Source of the DNA: Physcia stellaris
Lineage: Eukaryota; Ascomycota; Lecanoromycetes; Caliciales; Physciaceae
DNA: 64,000 nucleotides
Direction: 5' to 3'
NCBI GenBank assembly: GCA_018902385.1
Contig: JABSSW010000012.1
Coordinates: 186,001 to 250,000, forward strand
Each line of letters begins with the position of its first letter. The first letter of the stretch is position 1. Both the position numbers and the translations under genes were made by a program. The notes below the pieces were generated by a model. The model saw only the letters and a program-made list of their open reading frames with translations, searched no databases and was not told the DNA's origin. Below, piece after piece: positions 23,626-35,618 of this stretch.

Positions 23626-26600
23626 ATGTCCCAACGATCGCCGACCCCTGATGCCTGGACTCGAGCACGTGATCGATTTACTGAAGGTGCGTCTCACCCG
23701 GATACTTCCCATCCCAAACGCGGCACAACGAAAGAGGGCAGATTCATTCTCCAGCTCTTACAGTTCTTTAGATCTTGATGAAGAGGAGAAACGTCTTTAC
23801 TTCACTGCTACGCCAGAAACACTACTTTACGAAATCAGCGCGAAGGAGAAAATCCATGGCGAGCAAAGCAAAAGCCGCCACCTTATTAGCAGTATTCAGC
23901 CCTTCATCGATTCAATTGATCACTTCGGTAAAGCACTTGACGTCTTTACTAATACATATCCTTTGGTAATGAGGTATGTCCAATTTCGTGCTCCGCTTAC
24001 TTTCGTGTCTCAGATCCTACACCTAGTAAGGTACACTTTTCTTATCGGCAGCACCTACACCTCCGGTAAACTTGATTTGGACTACAGGCTGGGAATTCTT
24101 GTAAAATGAGCATGGATATGCATTGATGGGTGAGAGCGGTCCTGGCGTCATTGGTTTACTTGTTTCTGGAATGTCCGGTGCATATTGGAACAGGACACAT
24201 AATCAACAGCAGAACATTTCCCAGACATAGTAGAAGATATATGATGGGAGTACTTCACAACAGCTGACATCTCCCTTTGTCTTTAGTCCACTGTGGGGTT
24301 GTTTTCGAATCGTGATTATCGTAGGTATGCCTACGGGATTTCGATCCCACCCTCGAGCTGTCTTATACATATTGATGACATTGTCACAGTTAGCTCATGA
24401 CGCCGGCCATTATTTCGACGATGTTGTTAATATGATAGTCAAAATTGGCAATGTTCTACCACGAATACATGTCTACGAAGCTCTGTTTCCAAACCACGAA
24501 CGTCTTGTACAGGCATTGTCCTTCATTTATTGCGACCTCCTCGCCTTCTGCGATGAAGCCAAGAAGGTCCTCCGGAAGCCAAAAAGATCAATGCTTAGTA
24601 TCACCTTCAAAGGGTTCGAGCATAAATTCAAGAAGCTCTTACTTCGGCTTCAAGAGCATGAGAAGGCTGTGGAGAAGGAAGTCAGAGCATCACACATGAT
24701 TGAATCTGCGGATTCAAGAAGTCTAGTTCGACTAGATCAGCTACAAGCCGCAGCGGAACGGAAAGAAACGGAAAGATGGCAAGTCTTCGGCAATCTTAGT
24801 GACATCGATTATGAGGGCCAATATGCCAGGCTTGACGATTTAAGACACAAAGGAACCTGTGAATGGATCGTTAACGAGCCGCTTTATCAAGCATGGAGAT
24901 GGTCAACGGCGTCGTCTGGGCTTTGCTGTCGAGGAATACCTGGTTCTGGGAAAAGCATTCTCATGGCGAAGATCGTTACTGACAGCAGGGCTTGTCCTAG
25001 CTCTATCGACGATGTGACTTTATTCCACTTCTGTGACTTTGCTCGGCCTGCGACTTTACAGATAGGCCAGATCTACCGTGCCATCCTCAAACAGATCTAC
25101 GCAAACAACGTTATGCAAGAGACCCTGATTGATAAGATCGTAAAAGGCTTCAAGCAAAGTTCTCATGGCATACCGGAGAAACAGCTACAGGCTTTTGTTA
25201 TTCAGGCGATCGAGACATGCAAAAGCCAGAGGATCAACGTAGTCTGCGATGGACTGGATGAGTGCGAAGAGAATGATCAAAGAACTATATGTGATATGCT
25301 CAACTGCCTTGCAGCCTCCGATAAATCTTGCATCAAAGTACTTGTTACATGTCGAGAGGAAGAGCGGCCTTTGAAGTATCTTACAGCGTTTGAGCAACTC
25401 CGCCTCACACCTGACATCTCCCATGCGGACATGGAAGTTTTCGTGGTCGGTGCTGTGCAGTCCTGCATTGAGCGAAGAGACATGACCCTAACGAACTCAG
25501 CCCTCAGGCAGGAGATCATCAGTGAACTGGTGTCAAAGGCGGATGGGATGTAAGGTATCATCATACTGCTCATTGTCCCTTTTCTGACCGTCTACAGGTT
25601 TCTTTGGATTCATTTTCAGCTGCTCGATCTCTGCGAAGCGGCTTCCGACGCAAGAATCCGCGAAACCTTGAAAAATTTACCTCGAGGGCTTGATGAAACC
25701 TACAATCGCATGCTGTACAAAGCTAGTAACTCTTTAAACGCAGTCAACGTAAAGTTCGCATTGAGATGGATTGCGTGTGCTAGGCGACCTTTGAAGGTCG
25801 AGGAGTTGCAGGAAGCAGCCGCTTTCGTTTCATCCAATAACACTCACGGCTCGCCCGATCAGAGATGGGATGCTGACAAAATTCCAGATGCTGACAAGCT
25901 GCTTCAGTCCTGCCATGGTCTCGTTGTCAGGGACAGAGACGGCACTGTCCGCTTTGCGCATCACACCGTTCGGCAATTCCTTCTGATTACACCTTCACCA
26001 GTTGGCAAAAGCGTTGAAATAGGGCAAGCGTCAAGCTCGCAGTTTGCTGCTAAGGGGTTGATCAATTAAAGTTCACGAGAAGCGAAGCAGAGACGTCTAT
26101 AGCGGAGCTTTGTGCGACATATCTATGTTTTTCCGATTTTGAATCTGCTCTTACAACAACCGAGAAGCAACAAAATCTGACAATCAATACCATCTTTAAG
26201 CAAGGTGGTCCCGTTGCTATTCCGGCTAGTCTTGGTATCCGTCGGCAAATCTACGACATCCCATACAGATTTCTGGGTGGACAGTCTGACTTCAAGGTGC
26301 CTGATATCGATTTTGCCAAACAAGTGCGGATGAGATCGGCAAAAGTATCCGTTTCCTCAGATCTGCGAGCCAAGTATGGTATGTGTTGTTTCAGTCGTGC
26401 GACCCTCACTTTTGACCTCTGTCTCAAATAATTACAAGTTTCCACCTTTCTGTATTATCATGAACTGCTAACGTGGTGTCATACCCTCACACTGACCATA
26501 GCTTGCTGGATTCTCAATCGCTACCAAACAGTCATGATCATCGCTGGCCATTCGAGCTGAGCGTGACTATGTTCATCAAGGAGCCAGGCTGACTTTTCGA

Positions 26601-28959
26601 AGCTCTGTTGGGTTATGTCATTGAATATTGGGCCTGGCATACCAATCAAGAGATTGAGCCCTCCGATTCCGACCGAATTGACAAAGGCCACCGGAAGTGC
26701 TTCTACGAGCTAGATGTTTTGTTATCTCGATTCTCGATGCAGAGAAGACTTCTGTGCATTGGATCGTTAAGAAGCTTTGGCCGCTTTTGGCGACTCGTGA
26801 AGGACAGACAGCTAGCTTTCGAGATCCGGCCATGGGGTTCCAATCAACACTTTGGCCCATACGGGTGCCTGGGCTGTCCTCCTCCAGATGTGCCCCCGTC
26901 TGAGGTCAAAACCAACCTCAACTTAGACGGAACGTCAGCCATACACTGGGCGGCACAAAGTGGCCACCTCCCACTTCTTACTTCGTTCGGTGATGACTTG
27001 TCTACATACATGCACCACGAGCAGTATAGTCAGCAAACGCTAATACTAGCCTGCCGATACGGCCATGCCGAGATCGTAGCCTTACTGCTTAATCACAGTG
27101 ATCATTCACACAGAAACGATGAGGCATACGTTGAAGCTTGCCGGGAAGGCCACTTGAATGTAATGCAGGTGCTCATTTCCAGCGGAAGAGACTTGAATCC
27201 AATCCCATTGGTCAGCCGAAAGTTTGGCGCCGAGCAGAAGAAGTTAGCTCATTTTGCTGCTGAATTCGGGCACGTACATATCTTGCAATACATCCTCCAA
27301 AGTAACAGAGCATGGCAAGCAGACTCTCTGAAGGATGGATCAGGGCGGACGATGTTCCATTATGCCGCTTTGAACGGGCACCACGAGATCATATATGAGC
27401 TCATAAAGAATGGCATAAATACATACGACGAGAAATGTTGGAACCAGTCGATGACCCCTTTGATGTTAGCAGCGCAGAATGGGCATGCGGAGGCGGTCCG
27501 AGCACTGCTGGCTGCTGGAGCTGATCCGAAAGCTCGTGGAGGCAGCAATCTTCCCATCCCACTTGATACCTTCCCCGCATCCTTGATGAAATTGGAACGT
27601 TATTCCAGTTTGGGTCTATTAGCATCTATGGCTGTGCACTTAGCGGCCAGATATGGCCATGCCGAAGTACTTGAAGTTTTACCGATGGAGGTAGGTATTT
27701 TGCATGTGAACCCTGACACTGAGCTGCCGGCATTGAAAGTCTCACGTTATTTTCAAAGTTTCGAAATTCCTGGTTAACAATTTACTTTCTCAAACAGATC
27801 GCCCTATCATCCAGCAAAGAACACGGTGATGCGAAATTCCACCACGAACGGCCGCAGAATGCCAAGAACATGAGGCTGCAAATGTCGGCGTTGCATTGGG
27901 CTGCAGTGTACGGGCATGCCAGAGCGCTGCAAGTCATGCTGAATAAGGGTTACGATCCCAACGAAACCAACGGATCGACCAGGATGACCGCCATGCATTT
28001 TGCTGCGGCGATGGACTACGGTGAAGTGATCGATGTTCTTCTCAAACATCATGCTGATCCGCAATCAATCACTGAAAAGGGAGAAACGCCCTTACACATC
28101 ATGAGTATTTACAATAAGCAGGCAAGTGAAACAGCCCCACGCCTGGTCCTTATCGTAGCTGATTCAATTTGGTATCTGGTATTTTTGGTTCTATGTAATT
28201 CATCTAGAAACCTCGTAACGGTTCGATGTCTAGAATAGACTCTACTGACTTTGAATGACAATAGAACGCGCTAGCTGCATTGATCAAAGCCCAACGGTCA
28301 GCTGCAATCCCGGTTGATTATGATTGTAAGATAGAAGAACCGGATACGCGATCCCTATGGCATGGAATGTCGGCCCTACACATTGCCCTGATCAAAGGCC
28401 ACAACGAGACGGCCCAAATGCTTCTATCAGCGGGCGCATCACCTATCCAGCAAGCCATACTCTCGCGGATCTATGACAGTCCCGAAATGGCGCCTCTGAA
28501 AATCTCAAAGCAGCCTCTTAGTATGGCAAGTGCCAGCAGTCTCGTCGATAAGAAGACTTTGAGACAGCTCTACGAGGCAACAATGAATGATCCTGGTAGA
28601 CCAAATTATATCCAAACAGAGGCTTTGGCTAGTGCCATATGTGGGCAACAGCCCCAAAAGCTGGAGGCATTGCTGGACCTAGGTGCGGTAGATCGGCCAT
28701 ACAACCCAGGGGGACTCCACGAGTACCTGAAGCAATGGCGGCAGCTATCGAGACGGAGCAGGAGGTCATGGTGCAGGTCCTGCTCAGCCGGAAGAACATG
28801 TACTATCAGCATCCAAATATGTTGCAATCCGCGAAGCATTACGCGGATGAACATCTTATGGAAATGGGAAGATTGGATAGATTATCTTCTAGGTACACAA
28901 CAACTAAAAGAATCATCGCCTTGCTAGATGCAGAAACTTCAAGGCGTCAGAGGGAGTAG
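23626..28959 (+). CDS. NLR-like STAND protein: N-terminal domain, NACHT, ankyrin repeats (several frame interruptions)
   Basis: Exons 23626-23686, 23772-23973, 24287-24320, 24390-25549 and 25598-26378, then an unclear part to about 26600, then about 26600-27690, 27798-28121 and 28265-28959. The N-terminus (MSQRSPTPDAWTRARDRF...DEEEKRLYFTATPETLL) is the family's usual lead-in. The NACHT NTPase has Walker A GIPGSGKS and Walker B VVCDGLDE. GLDETYNRML and HHTVRQFLL close the NTPase/winged-helix part. At least eight ankyrin repeats follow (for example TPLMLAAQNGHAEAVRALLA). Such proteins sense non-self or stress and start cell death. One G run (26054-26057) and one (28709-28713) are each a base short, and an in-frame TGA occurs at 26590. 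The intron at 28122-28264 has a GC donor. It is either a pseudogene or mis-assembled; a 59-nt intron 26013-26071 could also bypass the first break. Confidence 0.78.
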
Positions 28960-29924
28960 CTGACGTTCTTACAATCTTGATAGACTCGCAGTATACTGCA
29001 GATCGCTAAAGACCATGCAAACATGGAATTTAGAGGAAAGGTAAAAACATACCTGATTTTTGTGCTCACTCGCGATCGTCAAGAAGCATGTGCGTCTCTC
29101 TGATCAATACTATAGGTCACATATAATGAGAGTCATATTCATGCCGCGCCTAGCTTCTGTGTATGGGTATTACTTGCAAGGACCGTAATGCAAATTCTGC
29201 ATCAATTGATCACAAGACATCACAGAAACTTATCAATGGGCTGTCACTTCTCCCTACAAATCGAACCAAACAAAGTATCCCCCTACTTCGTCCATCTGGC
29301 AGCACCCCGGATTTGCAGCATAATTTCGCTTATACTTCGGGGTTGATATATTCAAAAGTTTGGGGTTGCTGCCAGCCGGACGAAGCAAGGGATCTCTTTA
29401 CACCCACACAATTTACTTTTCAAAAGAGCATCTCACCAATACATAATAGTACCACCGCAACGACCAACTCCCTGCGCCAGAATTATCGGATCACCTGTCC
29501 ATTCCGCGTTCCCTAAACTCTCGCACCACGATCCAAGATCGATCCCCTTCAAAACCCCTCTGACTATCCCGAACTCAACCAAACAGATAGGCATGAGTCG
29601 ATCGCTGTCTCATGCGCTCAAGGAAAACACTATCATCATTAGTAGTTCCAAGACTTCCGATTTCTTCTCCTATACATAATATCCCATAAGGTAGAAACAT
29701 GCAAAGATTCCCCTCAAACGCATCAGAAGCTACTATTTAAAATCAATTCCTAGTCGTCAAATCTACACGTCTCCAATCTGCTCCCAAAAAATTCCATCAT
29801 ATACCACAAACCCACCCAAGTAGACAAAGCATAAATCTACATCTATCTCATGCGCCCAAAAAATCCTCTCTCGCTAGGATTTCTTTGATTTCTAATTCTT
29901 TCTCCAATAAACATAAATGGTAGA
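28960..29924. other. Intergenic, AT-richer tract with an inverted repeat
   Basis: 965 bp after the NLR gene. Contains the inverted repeat at 29286-29385. From about 29600 to 29920 it becomes AT-rich. No gene seen. Confidence 0.45.
29286..29385. repeat. Imperfect inverted repeat, arms of about 23 bp
   Basis: The left arm 29286-29308 (CTTCGTCCATCTGGCAGC then ACCCC) pairs with the right arm 29362-29385 with about three differences; the loop is 53 bp. Pairing would form a stable hairpin. It may be a degraded MITE or a structured RNA; flanks show no obvious target duplication. Confidence 0.5.
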
Positions 29925-29927
29925 TCT

Positions 29928-30590
29928 TCAAAACCCTTCTCTTAAATGCGTTATAATCTGTATCTCCATATCCTCAGAACGCGCAATGAGACGAGGGAGA
30001 GACGGGGGCATGATGACCCTCACATGCAATTTGTGATTCAGCTCGGGGCAGGTCAACTCAACCCAGCTCCCTCCTAAACCAATCACCCAATCCCCCGGTC
30101 CTACACCATCCGCCCCCTCCTCCCTCAACCTATCCATCTCCGATCTCCTACTGAAACGGTAAGAAATGCCCTTTCCCCGGTACAAGCTATACCAAAACTC
30201 TGATACCCAGAGATGCCCTCTACTCGATCCATACCTAGCTCCCTTGATCCCGTCAGCAATGGGGTTATCTTAGTTCCATCCCTTGTTGGATTGCGTTTGC
30301 TGTTGTAGGTGCTCCGATTTTTGTAAGACTAGGAATGGGGCAAGGAGTAAGGTTGAGGTGAGCTGGGTGAAGATGATTCCTGTTTACTTTAGGGTGGAGG
30401 GAAAGGATGAGTTGATTTCGATGAGGTCGATTTGTGCTGGGTTTTCTTTTGGGTTGGCTGTATGCGCGCAGCTCCGGATGTGGTATTCGCACCCTTCGTA
30501 TAGGAATTGTAGCGCTAGATATCGTCCACCAAAACCACTTCCGATATGCAGAACTCTTAGCACTCGTGACCCTTTTTATCTCAAGATATT
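29928..30590 (-). pseudogene. Fragmentary gene, probably decayed
   Basis: One minus-strand frame carries protein-like text over about 220 codons: VLHIGSGFGGRYLALQF, YEGCEYHIRSCAHTANP, then IADGIKGARYGSSRGHL, WVSEFWYSLYRG, GDWVIGLGGSWVEL, ending MEIQIITHLREGF. Two TAA codons interrupt it (near 30290 and 30390), and I find only one plausible intron that avoids the upstream one. The 5' part runs into an AT-rich tract near 30600 with no start codon in a good place. I do not recognise the family. C-to-T decay (RIP-like) would explain both stops but is unproven. Confidence 0.3.
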
Positions 30591-30829
30591 TAATATTCTT
30601 AATCGATATAACTTAATGTTAACATTATATAATTTATATTTAAACACATTTGTGCAATGACATGAAATCTTGGTGAGAAACTCGGGACTTTATGAAATAA
30701 AAGACTCCACAAGTGCCAAGCAATAAATTAGCAAGAGTTCCGTACATCAAAAGCGCCCCAACTTCCTAGAAACCTCCCCGAAAAATCGCATATCCCACAT
30801 AATTCCAAGCAAACACCAAACTTCCCGCT

Positions 30830-31117
30830 CTATCCCTTCCTAGCCTTCATCACCACCGCCGCACTCCTCCCAATAGCCGCGAGCAACTCGCTCTCCATCA
30901 CATTACCCCTCCATGAATTTCCATCATCAAAAGCCCCATTCCGTAAGCCAAGTTCGAAAGCCGCACGTGTACTAGCACGGAAATTGGAAGGTTGAAGTTT
31001 CTCGACGTAGTTGAAGAGTCCGAGAAGGTATTCGCGTCGACGCTCGGTAGGGGCAGAGATCTTCGAAGTCGGGAGGTTGTTGTTGGTAGTCGGATGGTGG
31101 GCTTGGAGGCCTGACAT
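30830..31117 (-). CDS. Small conserved-looking protein, unknown function
   Basis: Single exon, 95 residues, clean codon pattern. After a polar N-terminus (MSGLQAHHPTTNNNLPTSK) comes a folded-looking part: RRREYLLGLFNYVEKLQPS, FRASTRAAFELGLRNG, then VMESELLAAIGRSAAVVMKA. No signal peptide or membrane span. The basic helical character fits a small nuclear or mitochondrial protein, but there is no direct evidence. Confidence 0.5.
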   Translation of the reverse strand: MSGLQAHHPTTNNNLPTSKISAPTERRREYLLGLFNYVEKLQPSNFRASTRAAFELGLRNGAFDDGNSWRGNVMESELLAAIGRSAAVVMKARKG

Positions 31118-31389
31118 CTTGTCGCTTTGCTGATCTTTGTTTGTTTTTGCGTTCTTAATAGGCTAGTATCCGTTCGAGTGGTGGAGCGTTTGGTATATTG
31201 ATTATGTCGAGATCGTGGAAGGGGCGAAGGACTCGTTGTCTCCGCGGCCACGGAGGTTATTCAAATTTTTGTGGTTCGACAACTCCCCACGTTAGAGATG
31301 CACTTGGACTTAGCTATCAGACAGAGAGGCAATGGAGCGGATGTGATGAAGATCTATTTCTCTACCTCTATTTAGCACATAACGGTTAT

Positions 31390-31869
31390 TCATGACTCAC
31401 AGATATGACGATTATTGAGTCCTCGCTCATCGGCTAACCTATCATCTTCCTTACGCAAGACCACATCGTCAGAACCATGAAATACTCCTCGCTTCCTTTT
31501 TTCCTTTTCCAGTTTCTCCAAACTCCTCCTTTTAGCTGTCAAAACCTCATCAAGGTGCTGCTCAAACAGTCTCAAAAGCCCTAGCAATCCAGCCACCTCT
31601 TGCTCATGTCTGATATACTCCGCGTTGAACTTGTCCTCGTCCGCTGCCACTTGCTCTAGCCATGCCAGGGTTGCCTCATGCAGCCTTTCCTCGTCTTCCT
31701 GGTCTTGCTGGGCTTCGATAATATCTTCGGCAATCTCATGCATTTCACCTGAATACTTTTCATGGATGCGATCTTCGGCTTCGTGATACCAAAGAGGATC
31801 GGAGGGGGTTTCGATGTTCAACGAAGATAAAGAAGATGAAGCGGGTGTGATGTTGCGCATATTTGCCAT
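31390..31869 (-). CDS. Coiled-coil protein of unknown function
   Basis: Start chosen at the ATG at 31869 (MANMRNITPASSSLSSL); another in-frame ATG at 31971 would add 34 residues with little coding character. The 159-residue product is highly charged. Two long helices rich in E/Q/K (residues about 40-75 and 85-140, for example EDIIEAQQDQEDEERLHEA) should form coiled coils, and the tail is KEKRKRGVFHGSDDVVLRK. No catalytic motif. Confidence 0.45.
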   Translation of the reverse strand: MANMRNITPASSSLSSLNIETPSDPLWYHEAEDRIHEKYSGEMHEIAEDIIEAQQDQEDEERLHEATLAWLEQVAADEDKFNAEYIRHEQEVAGLLGLLRLFEQHLDEVLTAKRRSLEKLEKEKRKRGVFHGSDDVVLRKEDDRLADERGLNNRHICES

Positions 31870-32059
31870 TAAAGCTGGAGTAGGGGTGATTGATCTGAGT
31901 TTCGAGGTACAGATACAAGTAGACAGATGCAATATATCGCTAGAGCCTTTGTCGAAGGCACAATTCTTCACACGGCTTTGTCCAAAACAAAGACATTGTC
32001 ACACTTCAAGAGAATAATTGGGAATCCGGGAATTAGCACAAAGAGATCCCCTCTGCCAA

Positions 32060-33779
32060 TCAGCAGGTAACACCATTGTCAAGATTATAGTAGCCCTCCT
32101 CACGATGACGTCGTATCTGAGGCTCAGCGATAGTAGCCATGATCAGACTCTCCCAGGCACCTTCTCGCCAGGGATCCTCACTCAAGAGTGTAAGCGCGTC
32201 TTGACATATCTTTAGGTTCCGGCATTTGATAGCTGTATAGTAGATTGGAGCTATCAAACCTGCATGAAGTGAGAACGTACCAGGGTGGCAACCCCGGTTG
32301 TTGGCAGTCACGATGCGCTGTATCTTGAGTCGAGCGAGGTCATTCATCGGTCGAATGACTGAAGCTGCGAGTGTAAGCACTTTGCTGAAATCAGCTTCGT
32401 ACTTCCGGTATATCCAGCGAGACTCCACAAGAAGCGTGTGAAGAAGGATATGACAGATGGTCCAGTTCATTTTCATGACTGCAATGCGACCCAGTGAGTC
32501 GACCTCTGGGCTGATATCCGATGAAGATATCAAGGCCTCGACAGCTGGAGGCCATTGCTGGAATTGAAGAATTAAACGCTGTTTTTCAGCATATAACGAG
32601 TCTGGTATCAATACGGAGGAACTCCTTCTGTCGAAAGCAGCGACCGACAGACGAAAGTCGTAAAAATGAGATGTATGGTGATTGAGGGAATCTGCAGCCT
32701 CGTCTACGCTGCTGAAAGTGGTTGGTTGAGAAATGCCGTCTCTGCCATAAATCTGGCCTGAGGGCATCAGTGGCTGTAGCTGGGGGAGTAGGAAGGAGGC
32801 TGATGGAATGATGTCTAAGCCTAGCCACAAGGTTGCTTGTGCGTTCATAGCTGAAAATATGTGGGTTATCTCTATTTGGAGGTCCATGTGGGGTAAAAGA
32901 GCTTCAAGGCCCCTTGCTAAAGACGGGCTGTCCTCGCTTAGCAAAGCAAGCCCGCTGTTGAGATGTAGGAGCGAGGCAGAGTCATTGCCTTGGAGGAATT
33001 CGAATATGCATAATAGAAAACAAAAAATGATAGCGTGGGCAGCTGAAATGTCAGTTTTGCCATCGATTCGGTCCCGAAGAAGCCGTATAGCTTTACCATA
33101 CTGCATGCGAGTAAAGTGGATTTGCTTATCAGACCGTTCTCGTCCTATGGTAAGGCTGCCACAAGTATGCAGTTTCTCGCCCGTCGATCCAAGTGCAATC
33201 ACAACGGATCGCATTGCCGGGTCGGAATGGCTCATTTGGAGCATTAGATTGTAGAGGTACGTCAGCTCAAACGATCGACAGAGATCGCGACCAGTGTTTC
33301 GAACGAAATACTCAAAGCCATGATTTTCTTGGGTAGAGCCCTGTAGATGCAGAGAAGACATTCGGGCGATTCGAGCAGATGTTGCTAGATGCGGTTGGCT
33401 TGGAACGCCGTTACTTGTTCGAAAGGCATCTTGGTAGCCGTCGCACTTGCGCCCTGTACTTCTGCACTTGAGGCATTCTGGCTTTGATTCATCACATTTG
33501 ATGCGTCGTATCCTGTTAAAGCGTTATATTGATAGCACGGCATACAATGTACGACTATATTTGACTTAGGCAGGGAAAATAAAACCCCAGCTTGACAATC
33601 AGTGGAACTGTATTACTCTGCTCTTTACGACTGTAAACCCCAATCATCGTCTGATCACCAGGCCTCGGGAGGATAGATAAGAGAGAACAAAAAGCTTACT
33701 TGCAAGTAATGCAGCCAGTACGGACGTGAGAGCTAGTAGCTCGAGAGCCGCGAGGTCTTCCGCTGTGTCTTAGGGGCAT
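32060..33779 (-). CDS. Zn2Cys6 fungal-type transcription factor
   Basis: Two exons, 33700-33779 and 32060-33512, 510 residues; the intron lies inside the zinc cluster, as is common. The binuclear cluster reads TGCITCKIRRIKCDE (first cysteines at 23 and 26), then KPECLKCRSTGRKCDGY: six cysteines with normal spacing. A proline-containing linker and a long helical region (FLLCIFEFLQGNDSASLLHL, then LGLDIIPSA) follow, similar to the middle regulatory region of this class. It should act in the nucleus as a sequence-specific activator or repressor. It is about 20 kb from the PKS, so there is no basis to assign it as the cluster regulator. Confidence 0.85.
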
Positions 33780-35078
33780 GACGACGCTATCAAAGACTCC
33801 CCTACCGACTAACAAGTGGAAGAGCAAAGAAAGTTTCTACGATACTCGAGGGCGCGGTAGTGTACGAAAATCAATGATCAGGGCTCATGCGCGAGCATTG
33901 GCCGGCTCGCGAACCGCTCCTTGAGATCTGTCGTCTCCTCCATGTCGATATTAACACAGAGACGTGAGGCGGGCATCTGATGATATAGCGCAGGAGATCA
34001 GACCAGCCACCGTAACGAACCGTTTATTACAATGTCGCTTTCTTCTCAAGGCTCCGAAATAAAGGAGGAGGTAACGCGTTTTTGATTCGCTGGCTCGCGT
34101 TTCGCTGGCAATCTAGACTAGTCTGAGATTTAGCGCGTGCTCATTTAGCCCAAGCACAATTGTAAGGAGGACTAAGCGGACCAATAATGAGGAATAGCTC
34201 ATATGTAATTACATGTAGTCTTGCGCTTGGCAATTGACTCTTCGCGGAGTATCGTTCTACCCCTTCCGTCTCCTAACAGGTAGACAGGAAATGGTCAGAT
34301 CTACCCAAGTCAAGCAGTCATAGCAGTAAACACCTCTCAGTCAAATCTTGGCTAAGCGACCATTTACAATCCGTGAAAATAAAGCTCTAAGCTCTAAAAA
34401 TCGGAAAATCGGAAAATACGTTTCTGTCATGACACATAATGAACAACATAGATGCCTAAAGAGGGCTTAAAGAGAAGCCATGTGCGCGTACATACAAATC
34501 AGTACCTTTAGTAATGCGTGGGGTATCAGCAGCATATCCAATAATAATATTAATGTAATAATTGACAACACGAGGAAACCCACCGAAACGCTAGACCAGC
34601 GGCGGGACTGGTACAAAGCAGTCTCTGCAGTAAGCCGAAAGGGACCCCGACCATAAGCTGGCAGCTAGATTTTGAGAAAGACATTAGCACGATAATCAGC
34701 TACAAGCACGTTATAGGCCATCTGCAATTATTGTCGGACCTCTGAAGATGATTAGTAAATATGTAAGTTCTAGTGGACTCGTAATCCCTCTTGAGTCTTG
34801 TGTACCATCTTCAGCAAAGGTCTCCTAATTTGGAACACATAAACAAGTCAACCATGCAGACTTTTGACAGCACCGGCAGGTAGTATGCGCCTATATTAGG
34901 CTACCTGCTGTGGTCTCCTTAGTCTTTCAGATAAGTACCGTCCTAAATGAAACAGCACTAGTCGAACAAAGAGACGAGAGAACACAAAAGCAACTCTACA
35001 GTCCAACGGGAATGCCCAAACACTAGAGTCTGCCATCGATCATTTCCCTTGCACGAATTGCAATTGCAAGTTCCCACA
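33780..35078. other. Gene-poor, AT-richer region
   Basis: 1.3 kb upstream of the regulator. TA-rich patches occur (for example near 34380-34430 and 34530-34570). No gene; it holds the promoter of the regulator. Confidence 0.45.
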
Positions 35079-35618
35079 ATGCCAAACCAGAATAGTTTAA
35101 CCTCTTACCTTCCCGCTCGCTATAGTCACAGAGAGCTTCCAGCATCGCTGGAAAGGGATGATTACAAGTATAACAGCAGTATGCCCCTCTTTTAAATCCC
35201 TAGTCCATTCATGACGATAAAAATCTGCATACTTTAATTCATACCTAACAGCCTCCTAGCAACTCTCGCTGTCTTCCCTAATGGCCGCCCCGACCGGGCC
35301 CACTACGTGTTCATCACCATCAACACCAACTGGTCTTTCGATGAGATGACCCAAGCTCTTCTGCGTGCTGCTTCAGAAAGTGACGAAAACCCCACTGAAG
35401 GCTATAGTATTATTAAAGGGTTGAAAATAGGCACTGGACCTATGTGGCATGAGGTTGGGTTTCCGTGTCGAAATCCAGTGGTCGAGGAGGGGAATTTCAG
35501 GGACGTGTTGAGAGTTTTGAAAGAGGAAGAGAAGCATGGACGGTGTGTTTTGATTGCTGATATGGAGGGGGAAGAGGTTGATAAGTGGGGAGGATTGAGC
35601 GCGGAGATGATGGGTTGA
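35079..35618 (+). CDS. Small hypothetical protein
   Basis: Exons 35079-35167 and 35252-35618 (intron GTATAA...CTAACAG, 84 bp); total length is an exact multiple of three, 151 residues. Text: MPNQNSLTSYLPARYSHREL, LLATLAVFPNGRPDRAHYVF, TINTNWSFDEMTQALLRAA and FRDVLRVLKEEEKHGRCVLI. No signal peptide or known domain. The reading is supported by the splice junction but not by homology. Confidence 0.42.

Noticed and set aside
26013-26071. 59-nt intron that would bypass the first NLR frame break
   Set aside because: The donor GTTGAA is weak and the skipped DNA reads as coding text with one added G; kept only as an alternative.
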